Shown here: positions 16,145 to 24,099 of the stretch, in pieces | How positions within the stretch are numbered: the first letter of the stretch is position 1 | Layout: each line of letters starts with the position of its first letter | Assembly (NCBI GenBank): GCA_028280515.1 | Contig: JANQLP010000160.1 | Coordinates: forward strand, 1-60,457 | Direction: 5' to 3' | Length of the DNA: 60,457 bases | DNA from: Hyphomicrobiales bacterium | GTDB taxonomy: Bacteria; Pseudomonadota; Alphaproteobacteria; Rhizobiales; Methyloligellaceae | Translations under genes and position numbers: made by a program | Notes under the pieces: generated by a model | What the model saw: the letters and a program-made list of their open reading frames with translations, nothing else | Told to the model about the DNA's origin: nothing | The model's database searches: none

Positions 16145-16399
16145 TCACGTATCGGCGTCGTCGCCGCGCGCCTCGGGTTCGTAGAACTCCGCGTCCAGAT
16201 CATCGATTTTCTGGGCCATGTATTTGCGAACGTCGGCGATGGCCTGATTGTATTGCGATGGCCCGATTTGCCGGAGCATGAATTCGACGACGCGTTCAGC
16301 CCTGAACGCGCTCAGCTCTTCATCGAACTCCGAAGCGTAAAAGTCTACAAGCGCATTGGTAATCCGGTTTTTACGTTCGTCGCTCAGTTTGATGCGCAT
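16145..16399 (-). CDS. DUF2164 domain protein
   Basis: The 84-residue product starts at the ATG at 16399 with MRIKLSDERKNRITNALVDF. It matches the small DUF2164 family: FYASEFDEELSAFRAERVVEF, then QIGPSQYNQAIADVRKYMAQK, then an acidic tail. It is predicted to be cytosolic and helical. The function of the family is unknown. It converges with the YihY-type gene, ending 19 bp from it. Confidence 0.85.
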   Translation of the reverse strand: MRIKLSDERKNRITNALVDFYASEFDEELSAFRAERVVEFMLRQIGPSQYNQAIADVRKYMAQKIDDLDAEFYEPEARGDDADT

Positions 16400-16612
16400 G
16401 GTTGGTCCTTTGTTTCGCTTGGCTTGGCCAGACATCTACCGCCGACAAATCACCGCCGCGTCAATGAAAGACGAGGCTCCACTTGCTCTTCCCGCGACGA
16501 CATGTCGTACTTCAATCACAAATGTTAGTGCAGCGCTTTCAGCAATTGAAACGCTTCGGAAACAGGCGTTTTTTGCGGCTTTGGAGAAGATTTCGGTCTC
16601 GGATAGCGAGCT

Positions 16613-16653
16613 GAACCGGTTCGTATAACGGACAGAACCGGCTCGTATAGTGG
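16613..16653. promoter_or_regulatory. Paired direct repeats upstream of the apr-sat operon
   Basis: Two 19-bp copies, GAACCGGTTCGTATAACGG at 16613-16631 and GAACCGGCTCGTATAGTGG at 16635-16653, are spaced 22 bp start to start, about two helical turns. They differ at three positions, and the first begins with a perfect 10-bp palindrome GAACCGGTTC. They lie 74-114 bp upstream of the aprM start. A binding site for a regulator of sulfur oxidation genes is inferred. The rest of the 327-bp gap from 16400 holds no gene. Confidence 0.55.
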
Positions 16654-16726
16654 ATTGCCGCCGGGGGCCCAATCGGATATCTTGGCGCGCATTGAGGTAT
16701 CGGGGGCTCATCGGGGATAACAGATA

Positions 16727-17566
16727 ATGTTCACCAGTAATCCTTTTGCCGAACTCTCGGCGACCATCTCGCCGGGCGTCATGCAGGCTTACGTCGTCAT
16801 TATGGCGCTCTTGGTTGTCGGCGGTACGCTGTTCGACGTTATCCATAAGGGTAGCGCTACCTACTTCTTCAAGAACTGGCGCAGCGGCCGGGAGAACGCG
16901 GAGAAAGAGGTTGGCGCCGGACAGAAGATGTCCATCGCTGTCCAGACGGCCGTCGTCGACGTGATGGCCTCCGGCGAGTTCTGCACAACAAACCGCAGGA
17001 TCGCCCACCTGCTGGGTATGTACGGTTTCGTGGCCTATGTCTTGGCGTCCGCTGTCTTGGTCTTCAACTACGCGAATCCGGGGGCGGAAACGCCCGCGAT
17101 TTGGACCGCGCTTTGGTACATCGGAGCGTTGATGATCTGCGTCGGCGGGTACTGGTTCTGGTTCTTCATACGGGTTGATGTTGCCGCTGAGGGTCATTCA
17201 CCGTTCCGCCTGGTGCGTGCCGACCTGTTCATCGTCTCGTTGGTCCTGAGCGCGACGTTCGGCCTTCTCTGGGCCTGGGCGCAGGCTGCCGGCAGCGCCG
17301 GTTCCGTTGTCATGCTGATCCTGTACCTCATCGCCACCACGGTACTGTTCGCGGGGGTCCCCTGGTCCAAGTTCTCCCACATGTTCTTCAAGCCGGCTGC
17401 AGCATTCGAGAAGAGAATGTCGAAGGCTGACGGTTCGGCCGGGAATTTGCCAACGCAGACCCGTGACGATCCCGAGCAGCAGAAAAGGCACTCCATGGAG
17501 TTGTTGGTGGATGCGCCGATGGATATGGGGCTGGGCATCAAGCGCGAAGCACCCCGACACTATTAG
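16727..17566 (+). CDS. aprM: AprM, membrane protein associated with APS reductase
   Basis: This 279-residue protein has about five membrane segments (near 18-38, 93-113, 130-150, 170-192, 197-217) and a charged cytosolic tail. It lies directly upstream of aprBA in the aprM-aprB-aprA order known from sulfur oxidisers such as Allochromatium. AprM is thought to link APS reductase to the membrane electron-transport chain in organisms without QmoABC. Sequence features such as IAHLLGMYGFVAYVLASAV and FAGVPWSKFSHMFFKPAAA fit this role. The call rests partly on context; details of electron transfer are not established. Confidence 0.85.
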   Translation: MFTSNPFAELSATISPGVMQAYVVIMALLVVGGTLFDVIHKGSATYFFKNWRSGRENAEKEVGAGQKMSIAVQTAVVDVMASGEFCTTNRRIAHLLGMYGFVAYVLASAVLVFNYANPGAETPAIWTALWYIGALMICVGGYWFWFFIRVDVAAEGHSPFRLVRADLFIVSLVLSATFGLLWAWAQAAGSAGSVVMLILYLIATTVLFAGVPWSKFSHMFFKPAAAFEKRMSKADGSAGNLPTQTRDDPEQQKRHSMELLVDAPMDMGLGIKREAPRHY

Positions 17567-17611
17567 AGGGGCGGTGCGCAAGTCTTTTTAGAACGGAGAA
17601 GGAGCCGAACA

Positions 17612-18091
17612 ATGCCAACATTCGTCTATATGACGAGGTGCGACGGATGCGGACATTGCGTCGATATCTGTCCCTCGGACATCATGCACATCGATAAGAC
17701 ATATCGCCGTGCCTACAACATCGAACCCAATATGTGCTGGGAGTGCTATTCGTGCGTGAAGGCCTGTCCGCAGGACGCGATCGATGTGCGCGGATATGCC
17801 GATTTCGCCCCGCTTGGCCACAGCGTCCGCGTGAAGCGCGACGAAGAGAGGGGTACGATCGCCTGGCGGATCAAATTCCGGAATGGCACGGAAAAGAATT
17901 TCCTGTCGCCCATAACCACCAAGCCCTGGGGCACGGCCATCCCTCAGCTTGCTGATGTTCCCGCCCCCAGCCAGGAACAGCGTGACAGCGAACTGCTGTA
18001 CAGCGAGCCAGGGTTTATCCGTATGGATGACGGCGATCTTCATACCCTGGAATCCAACGGTCTCAAGTTGAAGGAAGGGGTGTACTACTGA
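17612..18091 (+). CDS. aprB: Adenylylsulfate reductase beta subunit
   Basis: The 159-residue iron-sulfur subunit of APS reductase carries two [4Fe-4S] motifs: Cys10, 13, 16, 20 and Cys42, 45, 48, 52, each ending in CP. The aromatic-rich C-terminal arm (EKNFLSPITTKPWG and on) is typical of AprB, where it wraps around AprA. The enzyme interconverts sulfite plus AMP and APS; in this setting it would oxidise sulfite and pass electrons through these clusters. A strong GGAGAAGGAG-type ribosome site precedes the start. Its stop overlaps the aprA start by one base (TGATG). Confidence 0.94.
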   Translation: MPTFVYMTRCDGCGHCVDICPSDIMHIDKTYRRAYNIEPNMCWECYSCVKACPQDAIDVRGYADFAPLGHSVRVKRDEERGTIAWRIKFRNGTEKNFLSPITTKPWGTAIPQLADVPAPSQEQRDSELLYSEPGFIRMDDGDLHTLESNGLKLKEGVYY

Positions 18092-20037
18092 TGGCTTACA
18101 AAACGATCATCGAAGACGATATCGACATTCTGGTCGTTGGCGCAGGCCTCGGCGGGACCGGTGCTGCCTGGGAAGCGAGATTCTGGGGACAGGACAAGAA
18201 GATCGTCATTGCCGAGAAGGCAAATATCGATCGTTCCGGCGCGGTCGCCCAGGGCCTTTACGCGATCAACTGCTACATGGGCACCCGTTGGGGCGAGAAT
18301 AATCCAGAGGACCATGTCCGATACGCGCGTATCGACCTGATGGGAATGGTACGCGAGGACCTTGCTTTCGATATGGCCCGTCATGTCGACTCGACTGTTC
18401 ACCAGTTCGAAGAGTGGGGCCTGCCCATCATGAGGAACCCGAAGACGGGGACTTATCTGCGTGAAGGGCGATGGCAGATCATGATTCACGGCGAGTCCTA
18501 CAAGCCAATTGTCGCCGAAGCCGCCAAGAAATCCGCCGATAAAGTGTTTAACCGGATCTGCGTCACCCACCTGCTCATGGACGACGCCAAGGAAAACCGG
18601 GTTGCCGGCGCTGTGGGGTTTAACGTCCGCACGGGCAACTACCACGTCTTCAAGTCCAAGACTGTGATCTGCGGCGCAGGTGGCGCTTCCAACATCTTCA
18701 AGCCCCGTTCAACGGGCGAAGGTATGGGACGTACCTGGTATGCGCCCTGGTCGTCCGGGTCCGCCTATGGGCTCATGATCGAAGCTGGCGCCAAGATGAC
18801 GCAGATGGAAAACCGCATCGTGCTGGCGCGCTTCAAGGATGGCTATGGCCCGGTCGGCGCTTACTTCCTGCACCTCAAGACCTATACGCAAAATGGTCTG
18901 GGCGAGGAGTATGAATCCAACTGGTTCCCTGACCTTCAGAAAATGGTTGGCAAGGAATATCTGGATCCGGAAGTCTCGCATCTGACCCATAGGCCCATCC
19001 CGACCTGTTTGCGTAATCACGCATTGATCAATGAGGTAAATGCCGGTCGTGGCCCCATTCACATGGTGACGATGCAGGCCTTCCAGGACCCTCATCTGGA
19101 AGAGGTCGGCTGGGAGAACTTCCTCGGCATGACAGTCGGCCAGGCTGTCCTTTGGGCCGCGACGGACGTGGACCCCAAAAACGAGAATCCCGAACTCACA
19201 ACGTCCGAGCCCTACGTCATGGGGTCTCATGCAACGGGCTCTGGCGGCTGGTGCTCGGGTCCTGAGGATCTGTCTCCTCCCGAGTATTTCTGGGGCTACA
19301 ATCGCATGATGACCGTCGAAGGCCTGTTTGGTGCCGGTGACGCATGCGGCGGCACTCCACACGCCTTTTCATCCGGCTCGTTCACCGAGGGGCGCCTCGC
19401 CGCAAAGGCCGCCTGCAAATATATCGACGATGGCAAGGCTGAAGGTATTGTTGTTTCCGATGAGCAGATCGACCGCCGCAAGAAGGAGATCTACAAGCCA
19501 CTGGAGCATTACAAGACCTACCGCAACGAGATCGTCGCCGGTGATGTCAACCCGCACTACATCAATCCCAAGCAGGCTCACGATCGTTTGCAGAAGCTGA
19601 TGGACGAGTATTGTGCCGGCGTGACGGTCAACTACATGACCAACGAGAAGCTCCTGAATATCGGCCTCAAGAAGCTCAAGATCATGGAGGAGGATCTCGA
19701 GAGCCTGGCTGCAGAGGATCTTCACGAATTGCTGCGTGCATGGGAATTGAAGCACCGTCATCGGACGTCTGAGTGCGTCATGCAACACACTCTCTTCCGC
19801 AAGGAAACGCGTTGGCCCGGCTACTATTATCGTGGTGACCACATGAAACTGGACGATGAGAATTGGCACGTTCTGACCGTTTCCCGGCGCGATCCGGAAA
19901 CCGGCGAATACACCATGGAGAAGGCGCCGCTTTATCACCTGGTTGACGCGGACGAGGACAAGCCCAGCACCAAGAAGGCGACAAACGCGCCGAAAAAGAA
20001 GCCTGCGAGAGCAAAAGCCGCGGCGGCAGCAAGATAG
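18091..20037 (+). CDS. aprA: Adenylylsulfate reductase alpha subunit
   Basis: This 648-residue flavoprotein is the catalytic subunit. The N-terminal dinucleotide motif VVGAGLGGTGAAWEA lies near residues 14-28. Other AprA hallmarks are RSGAVAQGLYAINCYMG near 50, IVLARFKDGYGPVGAYF near 245, SEPYVMGSHATGSGGWC near 370 and the FAD-site motif FSSGSFTEGRLAAKAA near 425. The last 25 residues form a Lys/Ala-rich tail (KKKPARAKAAAAAR) that looks like a lineage-specific extension. It acts with AprB in the cytosol and is coupled to it translationally. The cluster with sat and aprM points to sulfite oxidation rather than sulfate respiration. Confidence 0.95.
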   Translation: MAYKTIIEDDIDILVVGAGLGGTGAAWEARFWGQDKKIVIAEKANIDRSGAVAQGLYAINCYMGTRWGENNPEDHVRYARIDLMGMVREDLAFDMARHVDSTVHQFEEWGLPIMRNPKTGTYLREGRWQIMIHGESYKPIVAEAAKKSADKVFNRICVTHLLMDDAKENRVAGAVGFNVRTGNYHVFKSKTVICGAGGASNIFKPRSTGEGMGRTWYAPWSSGSAYGLMIEAGAKMTQMENRIVLARFKDGYGPVGAYFLHLKTYTQNGLGEEYESNWFPDLQKMVGKEYLDPEVSHLTHRPIPTCLRNHALINEVNAGRGPIHMVTMQAFQDPHLEEVGWENFLGMTVGQAVLWAATDVDPKNENPELTTSEPYVMGSHATGSGGWCSGPEDLSPPEYFWGYNRMMTVEGLFGAGDACGGTPHAFSSGSFTEGRLAAKAACKYIDDGKAEGIVVSDEQIDRRKKEIYKPLEHYKTYRNEIVAGDVNPHYINPKQAHDRLQKLMDEYCAGVTVNYMTNEKLLNIGLKKLKIMEEDLESLAAEDLHELLRAWELKHRHRTSECVMQHTLFRKETRWPGYYYRGDHMKLDDENWHVLTVSRRDPETGEYTMEKAPLYHLVDADEDKPSTKKATNAPKKKPARAKAAAAAR

Positions 20038-20089
20038 CGGTATGCGCCGGGACGCTTATTGGGCTTGGCGGTTATTTGCAGCTTACAGA

Positions 20090-20112
20090 GATCGGCAACT
20101 TATATGCCGATC
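20090..20112 (+). promoter_or_regulatory. Small hairpin downstream of aprA
   Basis: A perfect 8-bp stem GATCGGCA/TGCCGATC surrounds a 7-base loop. It is followed by TTCC rather than a U run, so a processing or mRNA-stability site is more likely than a full terminator. It lies between aprA and the following small gene. Confidence 0.45.
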
Positions 20113-20152
20113 TTCCTGGAGCGCGTGACCTCGCTCAAGGGCGACGCGTAGC

Positions 20153-20518
20153 ATGATGAGTTCGCCGATGAACATCATTGAAAAGAGCGATGAGGAGATT
20201 GTTGCGTTGGCCGCGCCTCTTTGGCGCGACCTCGTCAGGCATTCCAACGAGGGCCAGTACGGAGAATTCGTGAAGAATTTTTCCAGTTCCTTCGCGCTCG
20301 CCATGAATCAAATCGAGGTGGGCCACCAGTTCGCAAACAGCGAGCTGGCCAGAAATCTGTCCGAAGACGTTGACCATCTCGGCGTCATTCGCCGGGGCGA
20401 ACATGTGACGGTTCTGTACCGTCAGCGGAGCACTATCAGGGAAGGCGAATGGCTTGGCAGGCTTGTACTCGGATATGAAGACGAAGAGGTCAGGATTTTT
20501 GGCGCAACGATATTCTGA
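20153..20518 (+). CDS. Hypothetical protein inside the apr-sat operon (121 residues)
   Basis: The product is a soluble acidic protein with no signal peptide. The helical N-terminal half (MNIIEKSDEEIVALAAPLWR and on) is followed by strands such as GEHVTVLYRQRSTIR and EWLGRLVLGYEDEEVRIFG. The overall helix-then-sheet pattern resembles the NTF2/cystatin-like folds, but no family was recognised. Three possible starts exist (20153, 20156 and 20168) and none has a strong ribosome site. It lies between aprA and a FKBP gene, all on the same strand, so it probably serves APS reductase assembly, regulation or electron transfer. That is inference from position. Confidence 0.75.
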   Translation: MMSSPMNIIEKSDEEIVALAAPLWRDLVRHSNEGQYGEFVKNFSSSFALAMNQIEVGHQFANSELARNLSEDVDHLGVIRRGEHVTVLYRQRSTIREGEWLGRLVLGYEDEEVRIFGATIF

Positions 20519-20538
20519 GACGACGGTGCGGACTTGAT

Positions 20539-21048
20539 ATGAGCGAAACCATCGGGGACGGCCAGTTTGTCGAACTGACCTACAAGGTGACCGACAAGAA
20601 ATCGGGGCATGTCCTGACGATGGTCGAGTTCCCGTTGGGCTATATCCACGGTCACAATGAAATTCTGGCGCCCTACGTCCACAAGGAACTGGAGGGCAAG
20701 TCAGTCGGTGACGTGATTGAAGTGCTGATCGACGGAAACCAGATCTACGGCGCGAGAGACGAGTCCCTCGTATTCACCGACCGTATCGAGAATGTTCCCG
20801 AGGAGTATCGGCAGATCGGCACCTCCATACTGATGGAAAATGACAAGGGTCAGACCAAGAGTTTCATTGTAACGCGAATGGACGACAAGACACTGACGGT
20901 CGATGGCAACAATCCGCTTTGCGGCAGAGAGGTCGTTTTTACGCTCGAGATACTAACTGTGCGCGATGCGACCGACGAAGAGATGAAAACGGGCGGGACG
21001 GTCGGTGCACAGGCGGATATCGACCCGTCGCTCACGCGACCAATCTGA
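20539..21048 (+). CDS. SlyD-like FKBP-type peptidyl-prolyl isomerase
   Basis: This 169-residue protein has the split FKBP layout of SlyD: an N-terminal FKBP part (VELTYKVTDKKSGHVL), the conserved GYIHGHNEILAPYVHKELEG, an inserted-flap region (GNQIYGARDESLVF to GTSILMENDKGQTKSFIVTR), and the closing DGNNPLCGREVVFTLEIL. The metal-binding His/Cys-rich tail of enterobacterial SlyD is absent. SlyD-type proteins isomerise prolyl bonds and act as chaperones. Its place 20 bp after the unknown gene and before sat suggests a dedicated folding helper for sulfur-oxidation enzymes. Confidence 0.85.
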   Translation: MSETIGDGQFVELTYKVTDKKSGHVLTMVEFPLGYIHGHNEILAPYVHKELEGKSVGDVIEVLIDGNQIYGARDESLVFTDRIENVPEEYRQIGTSILMENDKGQTKSFIVTRMDDKTLTVDGNNPLCGREVVFTLEILTVRDATDEEMKTGGTVGAQADIDPSLTRPI

Positions 21049-21091
21049 GTTGAAGGGCGAACGGAAACATCCTTTACACAAGAGGTGACTT

Positions 21092-21250
21092 ATGGCCGAG
21101 CAAAAGCAAGTGAAGAAGGTGCCGGAGGGCAAGACGCGCTTTTTGACGACGCGTCAGAAAAAGGCGAACAGTAAAGGGTTCGTTGGATACGACACCATCT
21201 GGGAATCGTTCCAGAAGGAAGTCAAATACAAGACTCCGAAAAAGCCGTAG
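21092..21250 (+). CDS. 52-residue basic protein between FKBP and sat
   Basis: A short gene starts at the ATG at 21092 after an AGAGGTGA ribosome site and ends at the TAG at 21248-21250, five bases before the sat start. The product begins [20 protein letters not shown], is very Lys-rich (13 Lys) and ends [10 protein letters not shown] central [15 protein letters not shown] segment looks specific rather than random. The good ribosome site and tight spacing support expression. No family was recognised. A small partner of ATP sulfurylase or APS reductase is possible but unproven. Confidence 0.72.
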   Translation: MAEQKQVKKVPEGKTRFLTTRQKKANSKGFVGYDTIWESFQKEVKYKTPKKP

Positions 21251-21255
21251 GCGTC

Positions 21256-22428
21256 ATGCCACAACTTGTCCCGCCGCATGCGTCGCAGTCCGTCAAGCCT
21301 CTGTTGCTGGCCGAGGCCGAGCGCGCCGATGAATTGAAGCGCGCCGAGTCGCTCAAGCGCGTGCCGCTCGATTCCCGCGCCGTGTCCGATGTTTTCATGC
21401 TGGCCATGGGTGCGTACACGCCGCTGGACGGGTTCATGGGCCACGACGACTGGCGCGGCTCCTGCGTCGATATGAAGCTGAGCGACGGCGTCTTCTGGCC
21501 GATCCCGATCACCCTGCCCGTGGACAAGGATTTGGGCGACTCCATTGGTGCGGAAGAGGAAGTGGCACTTGCCGATGCCGAGACCGGCGAAATCCTCGCC
21601 GTTATGCACGTCACCGAGAAGTACCCGATCGACAAGAAGATCGAGGCCGAGCATGTCTACCGCACGACGGACGGCGAACATCCGGGCGTGGCGAAAGTGT
21701 ATGCGCAAGGGAACATCAACCTCGCCGGACGGGTTTCGGTTCTGAGCGAAGGCGAGTATCCGACCAAATACGCAGATCTCTATGTCCGCCCGGCGCAGTC
21801 GCGCGCCTTGTTTCTCGAGAAGGGCTGGTCGCGCGTCGCCGCGTTTCAGACGCGTAATCCCATGCACCGCAGCCACGAACACCTGGTCAAGATCGCTGTG
21901 GAGGTTTCCGACGGAGTGTTCATCCACCAGGTGCTCGGCAAGCTGAAGCAAGGCGACATCCCGGCGGAGGTACGCACCGAAGCGATCCAGGCCATGATCG
22001 ACAACTATTTTCGACCGGGCACGGTCATTCAGGCCGGTTACCCGATCGAGATGCGTTACGCGGGGCCGCGAGAAGCACTGCTACACGCGCTGATCAGGCA
22101 GAATTTCGGCTGCTCGCACCTGATCGTCGGCCGCGATCACGCCGGTGTCGGCGATTACTACGGACCGTTCGACGCGCATCATATCTTCGATGAGCTTTGG
22201 GACGGCGCGCTTCAGACGCGCCCGCTCAAGATCGACATCACCTTCTACTGTCGCAAGTGTCACGGTATGGCGACAGCGAAGACGTGTCCGCATGATCCGA
22301 AGTACCATGTATCGATTTCCGGCACACAGCAGCGTCAATTGCTCTCGACCAATGCAGACATTCCGCCCGAGTTCAGCCGGCCCGAGGTGGTGGCAATCCT
22401 GAGGGATTACTACGCCACGCTGAAATAG
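21256..22428 (+). CDS. sat: Sulfate adenylyltransferase (ATP sulfurylase)
   Basis: The 390-residue protein is a homo-oligomeric ATP sulfurylase of the dissimilatory/sulfur-oxidiser type. Active-site motifs are [11 protein letters not shown] (198-208) and GRDHAG (292-297). A putative zinc site, Cys332, Cys335 and Cys344 with His346, lies in [17 protein letters not shown]. The enzyme uses APS and pyrophosphate to make ATP and sulfate when run in the oxidation direction. Its place at the end of the aprMBA cluster supports this direction. Length is normal for the family. Confidence 0.95.
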   Translation: MPQLVPPHASQSVKPLLLAEAERADELKRAESLKRVPLDSRAVSDVFMLAMGAYTPLDGFMGHDDWRGSCVDMKLSDGVFWPIPITLPVDKDLGDSIGAEEEVALADAETGEILAVMHVTEKYPIDKKIEAEHVYRTTDGEHPGVAKVYAQGNINLAGRVSVLSEGEYPTKYADLYVRPAQSRALFLEKGWSRVAAFQTRNPMHRSHEHLVKIAVEVSDGVFIHQVLGKLKQGDIPAEVRTEAIQAMIDNYFRPGTVIQAGYPIEMRYAGPREALLHALIRQNFGCSHLIVGRDHAGVGDYYGPFDAHHIFDELWDGALQTRPLKIDITFYCRKCHGMATAKTCPHDPKYHVSISGTQQRQLLSTNADIPPEFSRPEVVAILRDYYATLK

Positions 22429-22448
22429 CCGGGCCGAGACTTTCTCAC

Positions 22449-23207
22449 ATGATCATCGCGCAGATCTCCGACACGCACATTGCGCTCGACGAGGCCGATA
22501 CGGATCAGCGGCTTCGCGACTTCGCGAACGTCATTGACGACATCAATGCGCTCAACCCGGTGCCCGATGTGATCGTCCATACCGGCGATGTGGTGCACAA
22601 CGGCCGCTCGGATGAATATGCAGCCGCCGTGGATATCCTGAAATCGGCCAATACGCCCGTCTACGCGATGGTCGGCAACAAGGACGACCGGTCGAACCTG
22701 CGCGCCGCTTTCGCCGAATGCGGATATCTCGACGAAGCATCGGACTTCATCGACTATGCGGTGGAGAACCTGCCCTTGAGGCTGATCATGCTCGATACCC
22801 TCAATCCGGACAGCAACAAGGGCGATTTTTGCGCTGAACGCGTCACGCGGCTGACCGGAATGATTGAGACGGACGACGAACGCCCCGTTGTCATTTTTAC
22901 CCACCACCCGGCGTTCGAGGTGAGCGTTGGCCCCGACCCGATGCACTTCGACAGTCCTGAGACAATGGGCACCTTGCGTCGCGCCCTCCTCCACGGCGGC
23001 CGCACGGCTGGCGTGTTCAGTGGACATGTACACCGGGCTACTTTTGGTGACATCGAGGGTGTGCCGGCGAGCGTGATGTCCGCCGTGTCGACGACGCTGC
23101 GCAAGGGTGAATACCCGCCTCATATGACGGGCCGGGCCGTCTATCAGGTCCACCGTTTTGATACGGACGGAAAGTTCATTACCGAAACCCGTATCGTCGG
23201 CGTCTGA
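22449..23207 (+). CDS. Calcineurin-like metallophosphoesterase (CpdA/GpdQ-like)
   Basis: The 252-residue enzyme carries all binuclear metal motifs: SDTH near residues 7-10, HTGDVVHNG near 44-52, GNKD at about 77-80, THHPAF near 155 and GHVH near 195. This pattern fits the class III cyclic-nucleotide or glycerophosphodiester phosphodiesterases. It begins 20 bp after the sat stop on the same strand and may be co-transcribed. The substrate is not given by the sequence: cyclic nucleotides, glycerophosphodiesters or another adenylated compound are possible. Confidence 0.85.
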   Translation: MIIAQISDTHIALDEADTDQRLRDFANVIDDINALNPVPDVIVHTGDVVHNGRSDEYAAAVDILKSANTPVYAMVGNKDDRSNLRAAFAECGYLDEASDFIDYAVENLPLRLIMLDTLNPDSNKGDFCAERVTRLTGMIETDDERPVVIFTHHPAFEVSVGPDPMHFDSPETMGTLRRALLHGGRTAGVFSGHVHRATFGDIEGVPASVMSAVSTTLRKGEYPPHMTGRAVYQVHRFDTDGKFITETRIVGV

Positions 23208-23383
23208 CGCACGATCAGCATCGCGCAACAAATCCGATGCGCTATTGCAGATGCGCGGGTCCACCGCATCGTCGGAGCGGGCCATATGTCGCTATTGACC
23301 CACGCGGATGCGGTCAACGCCGCGGTTCGGACACACCTGAAGGAGACCCGTTTGCCACACGTCGGTGCGGCCACGATGAGTAG

Positions 23384-23947
23384 TTAGGTCGACGGCGCCT
23401 TACCCTGGCGCATGTCCCCGAATTCCCCCGGCGGGTTCGTGAATGCCGGGAAACCGGTCTGACCCTCGACCTCCCGGAAGTGCTTGAGCACCCAATGAAC
23501 CGACGGGAACGCGAGATCGTCCCAGGGAATGTCGTCCCACGCGAACAGGCCGACTTCGGTGCTTTCAGGTCCGGGCTCGAAGTGCGGCGTGGCGAGATGG
23601 GCCACGTGCATCACCTGAACCTGGGCGATGCGGGTGATCGTGTAGACCGCGAGCACCGCTTCGATGACGATGTCGGCGCACGCTTCCTCCCGCGCCTCGC
23701 GCATGGCGCCGTCCGCGGCCGTCTCGCCAAGCTCCATGTAGCCGGCAGGAACCGTCCAGTAACCGGATCGCGGTTCAATGGCGCGTTTACACAGCAGGAT
23801 CTTTCCGTCGTGATGCACGACCGAGCCGACAACGACTTTCGGGTTCTGGTAGTGCACGAAACCGCATTCGCCGCAGACATCCCGCTCATGGGTATCGCCT
23901 TCCGGCACGGTACGGACGAAATTTTCAGGGAGTTTCTGACTGTTCAT
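23384..23947 (-). CDS. Nudix hydrolase with N-terminal zinc-ribbon-like motif
   Basis: The 187-residue product starts at the ATG at 23947, where homology begins; the open frame upstream is not supported. Near residue 25 it has CGECGFVHYQNPKVVVGSVV, the NADH-pyrophosphatase-type ribbon segment. The Nudix box follows as GYMELGETAADGAMREAREE; the usual Gly of the REUxEExGU core is Cys (EEACADI). Enzymes of this type split NADH- or ADP-ribose-like substrates. The gene lies convergent to the phosphoesterase and divergent from the histone-deacetylase-fold gene. Confidence 0.86.
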   Translation of the reverse strand: MNSQKLPENFVRTVPEGDTHERDVCGECGFVHYQNPKVVVGSVVHHDGKILLCKRAIEPRSGYWTVPAGYMELGETAADGAMREAREEACADIVIEAVLAVYTITRIAQVQVMHVAHLATPHFEPGPESTEVGLFAWDDIPWDDLAFPSVHWVLKHFREVEGQTGFPAFTNPPGEFGDMRQGKAPST

Positions 23948-24099
23948 GGCTGATCCCGGTTCAGTGCGGCTGTATCGCAGACAGACGGTGACGTTAGACC
24001 ATCCGCGGCGATCAATGCCAATTGCCCTGCAAGCTCTGACCCTTGTCACCCCCTGGGCTTGATTTCAAGCCGTGCGTCGGCTCAGGTGCGCTCAAGCCC

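Noticed and set aside
22410-23285. 291-codon minus-strand frame
   Set aside because: It is the antisense image of the metallophosphoesterase gene, whose catalytic motifs are all on the plus strand.
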